Shown here: positions 20,209-29,646 of the stretch, piece after piece | Position numbering within the stretch: the first letter of the stretch is position 1 | Layout of the letters: each line of letters starts with the position of its first letter | Assembly: GCF_020857975.1 (NCBI RefSeq) | Contig: NZ_JACWUO010000004.1 | Span: forward strand, 219,147-283,146 | Source: Stenotrophomonas rhizophila | GTDB taxonomy: Bacteria; Pseudomonadota; Gammaproteobacteria; Xanthomonadales; Xanthomonadaceae | DNA length: 64,000 nt | Direction of reading: 5' to 3' | Program-made: the position numbers and the translations under genes | The notes under the pieces: model-generated | What the model was told of the DNA's origin: nothing | Databases searched by the model: none | The model's input: the letters and a program-made list of their open reading frames with translations, nothing else

Positions 20209-21966
20209 ATGTCTCCCACCGCCGATACCGCGCCACTTTCCCCTGATGCCGTGACGATCCAGCGCCGTGCGCCGGTGCCGGTGGCGGAGTGGCCGGCCGA
20301 CATGCTGCCGCTGCTGCAGCGCCTGTATGCCGCGCGCGGGGTGACCGACGCTGCGCAGGCGCAGCCGAAACTGGCCCAGCTGCACGCGCCGGAGCTGATG
20401 GGCAGCATGCAGGCCGCGGTGGACCTGCTGGCTGCGGCCATCGCCAGCAACGCCCGTATCCTGGTGGTCGGCGATTTCGATTGCGATGGCGCCACTGCCT
20501 GTGCGGTGGGCGTGCGCGGGCTGCGCATGCTCGGTGCGCGCGACGTGGTGCACGCGGTGCCGAACCGGGTCCTGCACGGGTATGGGTTGTCGCCAGCGCT
20601 GGTGGCCGACCTGGCGCACCTGCAGCCGGGCCTGCTGGTCACCGTCGACCACGGCATTGCCTGCCATGCCGGCGTGGCGGCGGCCAAGGCGCTGGGTTGG
20701 AAGGTGCTGGTCACCGACCATCACCTGCCCGGCGAACGGCTGCCGCCGGCCGATGCCATCGTCGACCCCAACATCAACGGCGACGCGTTCCCGAGCAAGG
20801 CGCTGGCCGGGGTCGGGGTGATCTTCTATGTCCTGATGGCGCTGCGCCGCCACCTGCGCACGCAGGGCGCCTTTGCCGATGGCGCCGAGCCGGACCTGCT
20901 GACCCTGCTGGACCTGGTCGCGGTCGGCACCGTCGCCGACCTGGTCGCGCTGGATGCCAACAACCGTGCGCTGGTCGCTGCCGGGCTGCGCCGCCTGCGC
21001 GCAGGGCAGGGCTGCGTGGGCCTGCAGGCACTGATCGAGGCCAGTGGCCGCGACCCGGCACGGCTGAGCGCCACCGACATCGGATTTGCGCTGGGCCCGC
21101 GTTTGAATGCCGCCGGGCGCCTGGAAGACATGGCGCTGGGCATCGAACTGCTGCTCACCGAAGACCGCGCCCAGGCCCGCGAGATCGCCCAGACCCTGGA
21201 GCAGATCAACGCCGAGCGCCGTGCGGTGCAGCAGCTGATGACCGACGACGCCGAACTGGCGGTGTCGCGCGCGGTGCTGACTGCCGAAGGCGAGCGCCCG
21301 ATCGCGGCCTGCCTGTTCGATGCCGACTGGCATCCCGGCGTGGTCGGCCTGGTCGCCTCGAAGATGAAGGACCGCCTGCACCGCCCGGTGATCGCGTTTG
21401 CCCCGTCCGAACCGGGCAGCGATTCACTGCGCGGCTCGGCACGCTCGATTCCCGGCTTCCATATCCGTGACGCGCTGGCCATGGTCAACGCGGCGCACCC
21501 TGGGCTGATCGACAAGTTCGGTGGCCACGCCATGGCTGCAGGGCTGAGTCTGCCGCATGCGCAGCTGGCCGCGTTCGAGCAGGCCTTCGCCGACGTGGTG
21601 GAGCGCACGCTGGATCCGCTCTCGCTGCAGCAGCTGTTGCTTACCGACGGCGAGTTGCTGCCGCAGGAACTGGACTTTGCGCATGCCGAGGCGCTGCGTC
21701 TGGCCGGACCGTGGGGCCAGGGCTTCCCCGAGCCGCTGTTCGACGGCCACTTCCAGGTGGCGCGCTGGCAGGTGCTGAAGGAAAAGCATCTCAAACTCAG
21801 CCTGCGCGTACCCGGCCGGGCCGAACCGCTCAACGCGATCCACTTCAGCGGCTGGAAGGGCACCGCCCCGGCCAACACCGTACATATCGCCTACCGGCTG
21901 GTCAGCGATGACTACCGCGGCGGTGGGGCGATCCAGTTGATCATCGAGCATTGTGCGGATGCGTGA
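20209..21966 (+). CDS. recJ: single-stranded-DNA-specific exonuclease RecJ
   Basis: 585 residues from ATG 20209. A 5'-3' ssDNA exonuclease of mismatch and recombination repair. The DHH-family metal motifs are clear: DFDCDGATA, TVDHGIACH, TDHHLPGE and later VGTVADLVA. GGHAMAAGL near residue 440 is the DHHA1 substrate loop. An OB-type domain follows at the C-terminus. ATG 20179 is an alternative start; neither has a strong ribosome site. The 215 bp upstream contain degenerate palindromes, including GCGCCCC/GGGGCGC (20113-20134). Confidence 0.95.
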   Translation: MSPTADTAPLSPDAVTIQRRAPVPVAEWPADMLPLLQRLYAARGVTDAAQAQPKLAQLHAPELMGSMQAAVDLLAAAIASNARILVVGDFDCDGATACAVGVRGLRMLGARDVVHAVPNRVLHGYGLSPALVADLAHLQPGLLVTVDHGIACHAGVAAAKALGWKVLVTDHHLPGERLPPADAIVDPNINGDAFPSKALAGVGVIFYVLMALRRHLRTQGAFADGAEPDLLTLLDLVAVGTVADLVALDANNRALVAAGLRRLRAGQGCVGLQALIEASGRDPARLSATDIGFALGPRLNAAGRLEDMALGIELLLTEDRAQAREIAQTLEQINAERRAVQQLMTDDAELAVSRAVLTAEGERPIAACLFDADWHPGVVGLVASKMKDRLHRPVIAFAPSEPGSDSLRGSARSIPGFHIRDALAMVNAAHPGLIDKFGGHAMAAGLSLPHAQLAAFEQAFADVVERTLDPLSLQQLLLTDGELLPQELDFAHAEALRLAGPWGQGFPEPLFDGHFQVARWQVLKEKHLKLSLRVPGRAEPLNAIHFSGWKGTAPANTVHIAYRLVSDDYRGGGAIQLIIEHCADA

Positions 21967-22047
21967 GGTGCACGCCCGTTCTTTAAATTTGGTTCTTCGC
22001 CCATGTCCGGGGCTACCGCCCAAAGGCCATGGCATTGCAGAAAAGCA

Positions 22048-22074
22048 GGTAGTGCCGGCCGCTGGCCGGATGCC
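22048..22074 (+). repeat. SMAG-like (GTAG) palindrome
   Basis: GGTAG is followed by CCGGCC-GCT-GGCCGG and ends GATGCC. A GTAG tetramer at the base of a short hairpin is the known layout of Stenotrophomonas REP-type (SMAG) elements. Confidence 0.75.
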
Positions 22075-22080
22075 GTTGCT

Positions 22081-22330
22081 GTGTTGCCGCTTCGCAGCTA
22101 GCTTCAAAAGCGTTTCGTGCCCCTTCGGGGCGCGAGTCACTTTCTTGCTCGTGCAAGAAAGTAACCAAAGAACACGCCCCCGTCCGCGATCCGGCAGGCT
22201 ACGCCTGCCGGTGCCCTGCGCTTCTCGCGTCATCGGGGGACGGCGCGGAACTCGCTGCGCTCAGACACCCGCGCCTCTTCGCCCCCGATGCCGCTGCGAT
22301 GCTCGGCTCGCTTCAAGGGGGGAGGTAGAT
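22081..22330. repeat. dispersed intergenic repeat with hairpins
   Basis: This non-coding stretch contains ACTTTCTTGC/GCAAGAAAGT (22139-22162, perfect 10-bp stem), CCGGCAGGC/GCCTGCCGG (22191-22211, perfect 9-bp stem) and a spaced CATCGGGGG ... CCCCCGATG pair. I recognise the GAAAGTAACCAAAGAA segment and what follows as a sequence found many times in Xanthomonas and Stenotrophomonas genomes. Copy number here cannot be tested from one window. Confidence 0.5.
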
Positions 22331-22341
22331 CAAGATCACGG

Positions 22342-22387
<46 letters not shown>

Positions 22388-22433
22388 TCTACCAATGGTC
22401 GGATTCATGCTGCCAATTCGCCTGCCATCCGCA

Positions 22434-22460
22434 GGTAGTTCCGACCCGTGGTCGGATGCC
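22434..22460 (+). repeat. SMAG-like (GTAG) palindrome
   Basis: GGTAG precedes CCGACC-CGT-GGTCGG and GATGCC. It has the same architecture and orientation as the element at 22048 but a different stem sequence. Confidence 0.7.
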
Positions 22461-22537
22461 GTTCCTTGGGCGTGGCGCTACCAGAACGTGGCTCGGACCT
22501 ATGCTTTCCCATGCGCACCGGCCATGTGTGGAGGGTT

Positions 22538-22633
22538 GGCGTGGGTGGGTTGGCGGGACTGTCGAAAACATGGATGTTTTCGCCAAGCCCCCACGGATGG
22601 GTTCACGGCGTGTCCCGCCAACCCACCCGCGCC
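22538..22633. repeat. 96-bp composite inverted repeat with inner hairpin
   Basis: The 22-base arms at 22538-22559 and 22612-22633 pair with one mismatch (core GGGTGGGTTGGCGGGAC). Inside, CGAAAACAT/ATGTTTTCG (22563-22582) is a perfect nine-base inner hairpin. It has the shape of a structured RNA or a miniature mobile element; no protein is encoded. Confidence 0.85.
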
Positions 22634-22859
22634 AGCCCAATCAGCGCATACGTCGGTCATTGCCTTTGACCTGAGGCTTTGGTGCGCAGCTGACGTCCCG
22701 TAAATCGGCGAAGAACCTTAAATTTTGGGGGAGCCGCCGAACGTCCGTGCCGATTGCGTTAACTTCTGGCGTAGCGGGGCAGTACTTGCTGTGCCGGACC
22801 AATTAGGATCTGAACCAACAAAAGCGGAATCGAGTGCGTTCAAAGTGAATCACCAACTA

Positions 22860-23240
22860 ATGGATATGATCGCCTTGGATATCATGACGGGGGACGGGGA
22901 CCTTTATGGCTTGCCTGCCAACGATTCTGAGATCGAGTCTGCGGAACAGACACTTGGTGTCAAGCTCAATGCTGACTACATCCAGTTCATCAAGGCGTTT
23001 GGGGGTGCATTTGGCGGTATCGAGACCCACGCTTTCAACAATGGCTCTCTTATCGGCAACGCAACAGCCACTGAGCTGACCGAGCGGTTTCGAGATGCTT
23101 ATCTGGATAGTGCCGGAGAACAGCGGCGCGGCGCTTACGTCATATCGGATGACGGGGCCGGCAATCCGGTTTTGATGACGGCCGAAAGGGGCCCTTCATC
23201 TGTGTCTCCACAAGACTGGAAAAACCGAGTTGTTGTATGA
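22860..23240 (+). CDS. SUKH (SMI1/KNR4) family protein, probably frameshifted near its 3' end
   Basis: A SUKH-fold protein of the family that supplies many immunity proteins to polymorphic toxins. The core is visible in EIESAEQTLGVKLNADYIQF, IKAFGGAFGGIETHAFN and YVISDDGAGNPV. The frame as read ends PQDWKNRVVV, which is not family-like. One frame over, from about 23194, the sequence reads LCLHKTGKTELLYDSLEQLL and stops at 23301, which fits the expected end. One extra G in GGGG (23188-23191) would explain this. The start is uncertain (an open frame extends to TTG 22725). GC is lower than the neighbours, suggesting transfer. Confidence 0.65.
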   Translation: MDMIALDIMTGDGDLYGLPANDSEIESAEQTLGVKLNADYIQFIKAFGGAFGGIETHAFNNGSLIGNATATELTERFRDAYLDSAGEQRRGAYVISDDGAGNPVLMTAERGPSSVSPQDWKNRVVV

Positions 23241-23357
23241 CTCGTTGGAGCAGCTGCTAAGCCAGGCCTTCCCTTTCAGGGCGCCGCGTCCGGCAAGGTG
23301 ATTCTCTGGCGACGGCTGAGCAACGTCCGATGACAGGGTAGTTGGTAGCCGAGGGGC

Positions 23358-24407
23358 TTACTCCTGCACCCGGGTCACCACCATCGGCATCTGCCATGGC
23401 CCGCCAAGGGTGACAAGGCGGCATAGGCCGGTAGTAAATGCCGATATGGGGACAAAATCCTTGCCATCCCACCCCCAGCTCTTCGCCGATAAACAGTCGC
23501 CAAACACGCTCCTCTGTGATGCGAAAATGTGACTTGCCCCAGTACTTTCGTCGGCCGATATGGTGACCAGGTCAGCCTGATAGGATTCGCGGTGGTTGAC
23601 CATCCAATAGCCGAACCCTGCGTTTTGCCCCCCTATCCAGCATTGGGTGGAAACCAGTAGTTTGCTGCCGCTTAATCTGCGTACGGTCAGGGGGTAGTCG
23701 CGTTCGTCGGAGAACAGGTCGGGGCATCGTTCCTGCAGTTCCGCACGCGTGCTGGCACGCAGAGCCGAGCGCAGGGAAGGGGATCGTTCCAATGCTCTAT
23801 CCGCCGCGCGGGTCGGCGGTGGGGTCACCAGCTTGACGATTGGCACGGCAAGTGCGACCGGAACGCTGTTCTCGCTGCGGTTGCCTTTGCGCAGCAGCGC
23901 ACCGGGGGTGCCAAGCCGACCTTGGAATTCATCCGTCTTCAACAGCACGGCGGCGGCGCCCTGGTCGGAGAGGCGCCACACACGATTACTGTCATCGCCA
24001 TCAACGACAAGAATTTCGCTGTCAACGGTCAGTGCACGTAACAGGGCGGTAACCTGCCGGGAAGTCAGGCCTGGCCCGCGATCCACTACTGGCCCCAGGT
24101 CACTGCCATTGATGCGCAGGCGTAGCGATGATGGCGGCGGGGGCTGGTCAATATCGCCGATGGCCAGTTGCGCGGTAACCGGCTGGCGAGGCCCGCCCTT
24201 GCGGGTCAGCAGCACGGAAACCGGGGCATGTTCACCGGAATCCGGCTGGTAGCCCGCTGCGCGACAGGTGCGGGTGTTGTCGCAGGCCACCATCCAATCG
24301 CCATGATGGAACTCGATGCCCTTGGGTGAGGTCGCGGCGAGGCAGGGCAGAATGCCCAGCAACGACAGCACTGAAGCCAGATTCAGGCGTTTGTAGACGG
24401 GGCGCAT
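23358..24407 (-). CDS. DUF1176 family secreted protein (paralogue 1)
   Basis: A 349-residue exported protein with an N-terminal signal peptide (LASVLSLLGILPCLAA). The DUF1176 hallmark WMVACDNTRTCRAAGY lies just after it, and Cys-containing motifs recur to the C-terminus (QCWIGGQNAGFGYW, FGDCLSAKSWGWDGK, GLCRLVTLGGPWQMP). Its biochemical role is unknown. The next gene upstream on the same strand is a paralogue with the same motifs, so this pair arose by tandem duplication. The start at 24407 gives a proper signal peptide although the ribosome site is weak. Confidence 0.85.
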   Translation of the reverse strand: MRPVYKRLNLASVLSLLGILPCLAATSPKGIEFHHGDWMVACDNTRTCRAAGYQPDSGEHAPVSVLLTRKGGPRQPVTAQLAIGDIDQPPPPSSLRLRINGSDLGPVVDRGPGLTSRQVTALLRALTVDSEILVVDGDDSNRVWRLSDQGAAAVLLKTDEFQGRLGTPGALLRKGNRSENSVPVALAVPIVKLVTPPPTRAADRALERSPSLRSALRASTRAELQERCPDLFSDERDYPLTVRRLSGSKLLVSTQCWIGGQNAGFGYWMVNHRESYQADLVTISADESTGASHIFASQRSVFGDCLSAKSWGWDGKDFVPISAFTTGLCRLVTLGGPWQMPMVVTRVQE

Positions 24408-24535
24408 CGGGTGCAGCTCATGGTGGGGTGCATAGAATCGCCGCCACCACCACCAGGTAGCCATGCAACTAGTACGAATTTCTTCGACGATGATGTGCAC
24501 AGGCAACGCATCACCGCGCGTTCGGCCGAGCCGCG

Positions 24536-25588
24536 TTATTCCACCACCTTGCTCACCAGCGTCGGCATCTCCCACGCCCCACCGGCGGCGACCAGGCGGC
24601 ACAGGCCGGAGCTGGATTCGGCGGTCTTGACGAACTGGCTGCCGGTCCAGCCCCAACTGGTGGAGTGCCAGCAATCGCCCAGGCCGCGGCCCTTGTGGCC
24701 TTGCTCGATGGTGCGCAGTTCGTCGCCCACCGCCGAGGCGGTGACCAGCTGCGGCTGGTAGGGCGCGCGGTCGTTGACCACCCAGTAGCCATCGCCGGTG
24801 TTGTAGGCCGCGCGCCAGCACGGTTGGGAGACCAGCAGCTTGTCGGCGCTGAGGCGTTGTACGGTGATTTCCTGCGGGCCTTCATTGGCGATCATGCTGT
24901 CGCCCGGATGCAGGGCTTCGCAGGTGTCGGCCGGAGTGGCCGCGGCCAGCGCCTTGCGCAGCGCGGCGGAGTTGGCCAGGGCTTGATCGGCCGGCCGTGC
25001 GGCGACCACCTTGCCCAATACGATCACCGGCGTCGGCAGGGCCGGCAGTACGGTGGTTTCGGCCTTGCTGCCCTTGCGGATCAACGCGCCGGGGGTGCCC
25101 AGGCGGCCCTGGAATTCGTCCATCTTCAACAGGGCCGCCGAGGCGCCGCGGTCGGACACGGTCCACTGCTTGCCATCGTTGCCGCGCAGCACGATGCGGC
25201 TGTTGCCGGCCAGCGATGCCAGCAGGGCGGCGACCTGCGCCGGCGACAGTTCGGCGGTGCCGTCGGCGGCGTTGTACTTCAAAGCGCCGGGCTTGGCGTC
25301 GTTGATCTGCAGGGACAGCTGCCCGGGCAGGGTGATCGGGTCGTACTGGCCCAGCATCACCTCGGCGCTGACCGGCTGGTTCGGGCCGGCCTTGCGGGTG
25401 AGCAGGATCGAGACCGGTTCGCCGCCGTTCTCGCCGGCCTGGTAACCGGCCGCGCGGCAGGTGCGGGTGTTGTCGCAGGCCACGGTCCAGTCGTGGTGGC
25501 TGAAGCTCACCCCGGCTATGGGCGCGGCAGCGTGGGCCGGAGCCAAAGGGGCCAACAGCAGCAGGGGCAGCAGGACAGGCAGGCGCAT
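24536..25588 (-). CDS. DUF1176 family secreted protein (paralogue 2)
   Basis: 350 residues with signal peptide LPVLLPLLLLAPLAPAHA and the family motif WTVACDNTRTCRAAGY. AAGGA lies seven bases before the ATG at 25588. It shares FQGRLGTPGAL, the DxC spacing and the C-terminal GLCRLVAAGGAWEMPT with the neighbouring paralogue, but its GC content is higher and its codon use is more like the genome average. It is divergent from the VIT-domain gene across 136 bp. Confidence 0.87.
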   Translation of the reverse strand: MRLPVLLPLLLLAPLAPAHAAAPIAGVSFSHHDWTVACDNTRTCRAAGYQAGENGGEPVSILLTRKAGPNQPVSAEVMLGQYDPITLPGQLSLQINDAKPGALKYNAADGTAELSPAQVAALLASLAGNSRIVLRGNDGKQWTVSDRGASAALLKMDEFQGRLGTPGALIRKGSKAETTVLPALPTPVIVLGKVVAARPADQALANSAALRKALAAATPADTCEALHPGDSMIANEGPQEITVQRLSADKLLVSQPCWRAAYNTGDGYWVVNDRAPYQPQLVTASAVGDELRTIEQGHKGRGLGDCWHSTSWGWTGSQFVKTAESSSGLCRLVAAGGAWEMPTLVSKVVE

Positions 25589-25724
25589 GGAACGTCCTTG
25601 TAGGCAGGCAATCGGGGGAGCCGCATCTTGGCTTACCCGGCGCCGCGCGCCAAGCGTTGCGGCGGCCAACCCCGTTTGCCCGCATGATCCGTTCAACCTG
25701 CTGTCATCGGATCGGGAGCGTCAC

Positions 25725-28634
25725 ATGCAACGCGCACTGGGTGGGATCGGCATGCTCGGCATGCTGTGGTTGGGAACGCAGGTGGGCATGGCGCAGACGC
25801 GTCCGGCGGTGGCCCCGCTGCTGCAGGTGTCCGGCGCGGAAGTGCCGGTGCAGCTGCGCCGGGTACGCCTGGACAGCCACGTGGTGGCGGGCATGGGCGA
25901 GACCCGCATCGAAATGGAGTTCCACAACCCCAATGCGCGGGTGCTGGAGGGCCAGTTGGAGTTCCCGCTGGCCGATGGCCAGCAGGTAACCGGCTTCGCG
26001 CTGGATATCGATGGCGCGCTGCGTGAGGCGGTGCCGGCACCCAAGGCGCAGGGGCGCCAGGTGTTCGAGGCGATCGAGCGGCGCCAGGTCGACCCGGGCC
26101 TGCTCGAACAGACCGCCGGCAACCAGTTCCGGCTGCGGGTGTATCCGATCCCCGCGCGCGGCAGCCGCCGCGTTGCGCTGACCCTTCGGCAGACGCTGCC
26201 GGCCGATGCGCAGGGCCTGCGCTGGAACCTGCCGTTGCAGTTCGCGCGCGGCGCCGCGGAGGTCAGCGTGCGCATGGATGCCAGCGGCACCGGGGCACCG
26301 GTGCCCAGCACGCCGCTGCCATGGCAGTTCCGGCTGCAGGACGGCGCATACCGCGCGCAGTGGCAGGGCCGCGGCGACGCGTTGCCGGCGCAGGCGCAGT
26401 GGCGGCTGCCGCAGGTGCGGCAACTGGATGCGGTGACCGGTGGGCATGACGGCGAACGCTACCTGCTGGCGCAGATTCCGCTGCCGGTGCAGGCCGTGGC
26501 GCGGCCGCTGCCGACCCGGGTTGGGCTGCTGTGGGATGCCTCCGGCTCGGCACGGCAGCGCGACCGCGCCGTCGAGCTGGCAGTGCTGGACCGCTACTTC
26601 GCCGCGATCGGCGAGGGCCAGGTGCAGCTGACCGTGCTGCGCGACCGGGCCGAACCGGTGCGCAGTTTCGATATCCACCGTGGCGACTGGAGTGCGCTGC
26701 GTGCGTATCTGGCCACGCTGCCGCTGGACGGTGCCAGCGCGCTGGGCGCGTGGACACCTCGCGCGCAGGTGCAGGAATACCTGCTGGTCAGCGATGGGCT
26801 GTCCAACTACGGCAGCGGGGCCTTGCCGGCGCTGCAGCGCGGCCAGCGGCTGTTTGCACTGAGCACTGCCGGCGCGCGCACCGATGCGGCGCGCCTGCGC
26901 GCCTGGACCGGGGCCCACCAGGGCCGGGCGCTGGTGCTGTCCAGCCTGGCCGAGGTGGAGGCGGCGCTGCCGCTGCTGTTGCAGCAGCGCGCCGAGGTGG
27001 TCGGGCTGGAAGGGCGTGGGGTGGACCGGCTGGTGGCCGACGCCAGCCGTGCCGGCCAGGGCTGGCTGCGGGTGATGGGGCGGGTGCAGCAGCCTGGCGG
27101 CGAGCTGAGCGTGCGCGTGCGGCTGGCCGATGGCCGGGTGCATGCGCAGCGCGTGGCGATATCTGCCGCGCGCGCACTGGACGGTGGCCTGGTGGCGCAG
27201 GCCTGGGCCAGCGCGACGCTGGCCGGGTATGCCGCCGACCCGGTGACCAATGCCGAGGCGATGCGTACGTTGTCGCGGCAGTTCGGGCTGGTCGGTGCGG
27301 ACACCTCCTTGCTGGTGCTGGAAACCCTGGACGACTACCTGCGCTACGGCATCCGTCCGCCGGCGCCGCTGCAGGCCGACTACGACCGCCTGCATGCGCT
27401 GCGCATCGACGATGCGCAGCAGGCGCGCAGGCAGCGATTGGACCAGCTGGCGCTGCAGTTCGCCCAGCGCCAGCAGTGGTGGAACACGCCCTGGCCGAAG
27501 GGCGCGCCGATCGGGGTGGCCGGGCTGATCAAGCCGATGGCGGTGGCCGATGTGGCGGCCAGTGTCGAGGAAAGCATGGCGTACCAGCCGGCGCCGGCCA
27601 ACGACGCGATGGCCCGGCCGGCCCCGCCCGCACCGGCTGCGCCGATGGCACGAGCACAGCGTGCGCGTGCCACCGGGCTGGATTCGGTCGAGGTCACCGG
27701 CAGCAAGGCCAGCGACACCGCCAACCGCGGTGCCATCGGCATCGCCCTGGCGCCGTGGGCGCCGGACTCGGCCTATGCGCGCCGCCTGCGCGATGCGCCG
27801 CCGGCGCAGCTGTATGCCACCTACCTGTCCGAACGCGACCAGCATGCCGGCAGCAGCGCCTTCTACCTGGACGTGGCCGACCTGCTGCTGGCCAAGGGCC
27901 AGCGCGAGCTGGCGCTGCGGGTGCTGTCCAACCTGGCCGAGATGCAGCTGGAGAACCGCCACGTGCTGCGCGTGCTCGGTTACCGGCTGTTGCAGGCCGG
28001 CGCGCCCGAGCTGGCGGTGCCGGTGTTCCAGGCGGTACTGGCGATGGGCGAGGAAGAGCCGCAGAGCTTCCGCGACCTGGGCCTGGCGCTGGAGGCCAGC
28101 GGCCAGTACCAGGCCGCGCTGGCCAGCCTGTACGAGGTGGTGGTGCGGCCCTGGGACAGCCGCTTCGATGGTATTTCGCTGATCGCGCTGGATGAGCTGA
28201 ACACCCTGATCGCGCGCGAGCGGGTGGACGCCACGGCGGTCGACCCGCGCCTGCGCCGGGCCATGCCGCTGGACCTGCGCGTGGTGCTGAGCTGGGACAG
28301 CGACAACAGCGACATGGACCTGTGGGTGACCGACCCCAATGGCGAGCGCGCCTACTACGGCAACCGCCTGACCCACCAGGGCGGGCAGATGTCGCAGGAC
28401 TTCACCGGCGGCTACGGCCCCGAGCAGTTCTCGCTGCGCCAGGCCAAGCCCGGCAAGTACAAGGTGGAGGCCAACTTCTTCGGCAGCCGCGAGCAGCTGG
28501 TCACCGGCGCCACCACGCTGAGCCTGCGCCTGAGTACGCACTGGGGCACCGCCAGGCAGCGCGACCAGCAGGTCACCATGCGCCTGAAGGACCGTGCCGA
28601 GACCGTGCTGGTGGGGGAATTCGAGGTGAAATGA
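25725..28634 (+). CDS. VIT/VWA-domain protein with C-terminal DUF2135
   Basis: A 969-residue exported protein. After a signal peptide (GMLGMLWLGTQVGMA) comes a VIT domain (about residues 30-160; RVLEGQLEFPLADGQQ and FEAIERRQVDPGLLEQ), then a von Willebrand A-like domain starting LLWDASGSARQRDR (DxSxS metal site). A helical, TPR-like segment (about 690-830) follows. The C-terminal DUF2135 begins LRVVLSWDSDNSDMDLWVTD. These proteins are thought to mediate protein contacts outside the cytoplasm. GGGAG precedes the ATG. A membrane LytTR regulator follows, but a functional link is unproven. Confidence 0.88.
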   Translation: MQRALGGIGMLGMLWLGTQVGMAQTRPAVAPLLQVSGAEVPVQLRRVRLDSHVVAGMGETRIEMEFHNPNARVLEGQLEFPLADGQQVTGFALDIDGALREAVPAPKAQGRQVFEAIERRQVDPGLLEQTAGNQFRLRVYPIPARGSRRVALTLRQTLPADAQGLRWNLPLQFARGAAEVSVRMDASGTGAPVPSTPLPWQFRLQDGAYRAQWQGRGDALPAQAQWRLPQVRQLDAVTGGHDGERYLLAQIPLPVQAVARPLPTRVGLLWDASGSARQRDRAVELAVLDRYFAAIGEGQVQLTVLRDRAEPVRSFDIHRGDWSALRAYLATLPLDGASALGAWTPRAQVQEYLLVSDGLSNYGSGALPALQRGQRLFALSTAGARTDAARLRAWTGAHQGRALVLSSLAEVEAALPLLLQQRAEVVGLEGRGVDRLVADASRAGQGWLRVMGRVQQPGGELSVRVRLADGRVHAQRVAISAARALDGGLVAQAWASATLAGYAADPVTNAEAMRTLSRQFGLVGADTSLLVLETLDDYLRYGIRPPAPLQADYDRLHALRIDDAQQARRQRLDQLALQFAQRQQWWNTPWPKGAPIGVAGLIKPMAVADVAASVEESMAYQPAPANDAMARPAPPAPAAPMARAQRARATGLDSVEVTGSKASDTANRGAIGIALAPWAPDSAYARRLRDAPPAQLYATYLSERDQHAGSSAFYLDVADLLLAKGQRELALRVLSNLAEMQLENRHVLRVLGYRLLQAGAPELAVPVFQAVLAMGEEEPQSFRDLGLALEASGQYQAALASLYEVVVRPWDSRFDGISLIALDELNTLIARERVDATAVDPRLRRAMPLDLRVVLSWDSDNSDMDLWVTDPNGERAYYGNRLTHQGGQMSQDFTGGYGPEQFSLRQAKPGKYKVEANFFGSREQLVTGATTLSLRLSTHWGTARQRDQQVTMRLKDRAETVLVGEFEVK

Positions 28635-28685
28635 GCCGCGGCGCCGTTACCATCTGCGGTTGATGCCTGCTTGCCGCCCCTGCGC

Positions 28686-29591
28686 ATGGACCGCCCGATG
28701 ACCTCCCGCACCTCCCCCCGTTGGCGCCCCTCGACCCGTTGGCTGGTCTGGGCGGCGATCCTGCTGGCCACCGCGCTGGCCAATGCCCTGGTCGAAGTGA
28801 TGGATACCCAGCGTCGCGGCGGCAGCCTGGCGCTGTGGGAGCCGCTGGTCTGGGAACTGAGCAGCGTCGGCATCATCGTGCTGACCCTGCCGCTGCTGTG
28901 GTGGGGCTGCCAGCGCTGGCCGCTGCATGCCGATACCTGGAAGCGGCGGCTGCCGCTGTACCTGCTGGCCAGCGTGGCCTGGTCGCTGGTGCACGTGGCG
29001 GGCATGATGCTGCTGCGCCAACTGGCCTATGCCAGCGTGGGCGAGCACTACCAGGACGGTTCGGCGTGGCCCACCCGGCTGCTCTACGAATACCTCAAGG
29101 ACGTGCGCGCGTTCTTCACCTTCGTGGCGATCGAACACTTCTTCAGCTGGTTCGGTCGCCGGCGCCAGGGCGAGGCGCACCTGTTGGCCGCGCCCGAGGA
29201 TGCACCGCCGGTGGAAGCGGTGGACCGGCCCGAGCGGTTCCTGGTGCGCAAGCTGGGGCGCGACTTCCTGGTGGCCACCGCCGATGTCGAGTACGCCCAG
29301 GCCGCCGGCAACTACATGAACCTGCACGTGCGCGGCCACGACTACCCGCTGCGCAGCACCCTGGCCGCGCTGGAGGCCCGGCTGGACCCGGCCCGGTTCG
29401 TCAGGATCCACCGCAGCTACGTGCTCAACCTGGGTTTCCTGGTCTCCATCGAGCCGCTGGACAGCGGCGAGGCGCGGGTGCACCTGGCCGACGGCAGCGC
29501 ATTGCCCTGCAGCCGCCGCCAGCTGCCGGTGCTGCGCGCGGCGCTGGGGCAGGGCGGCACGCTGCCGGGGCCTGCCGCCGCGCCAGCATGA
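28686..29591 (+). CDS. membrane-anchored LytTR-family transcriptional regulator
   Basis: About 301 residues. The N-terminal half has four predicted membrane helices (LVWAAILLATALANALVEV; VGIIVLTLPLLWW; LYLLASVAWSLVHVAGMM; FFTFVAIEHFFSWF). The C-terminal third is a LytTR DNA-binding domain (VEYAQAAGNYMNLHV, FVRIHRSYVLNL, LPCSRRQLPVLR). No receiver domain is present, so any signal is likely sensed through the membrane part. ATG 28686 or 28698 could be the start. It lies 51 bp after the VIT/VWA gene. Confidence 0.85.
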   Translation: MDRPMTSRTSPRWRPSTRWLVWAAILLATALANALVEVMDTQRRGGSLALWEPLVWELSSVGIIVLTLPLLWWGCQRWPLHADTWKRRLPLYLLASVAWSLVHVAGMMLLRQLAYASVGEHYQDGSAWPTRLLYEYLKDVRAFFTFVAIEHFFSWFGRRRQGEAHLLAAPEDAPPVEAVDRPERFLVRKLGRDFLVATADVEYAQAAGNYMNLHVRGHDYPLRSTLAALEARLDPARFVRIHRSYVLNLGFLVSIEPLDSGEARVHLADGSALPCSRRQLPVLRAALGQGGTLPGPAAAPA

Positions 29592-29646
29592 ACGGGCGGC
29601 CTGGGCTACAATTCCGGTCTTGTCCCAAGCCTTCAACACTGCCGCC

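Noticed and set aside
22725..22859. TTG start for the SUKH gene giving 45 more residues
   Set aside because: No ribosome site, and the extra residues do not resemble the family; kept only as an open-frame note.
25704..28541. 945-codon open frame opposite the VIT/VWA gene
   Set aside because: Antisense shadow of a real GC-rich gene.
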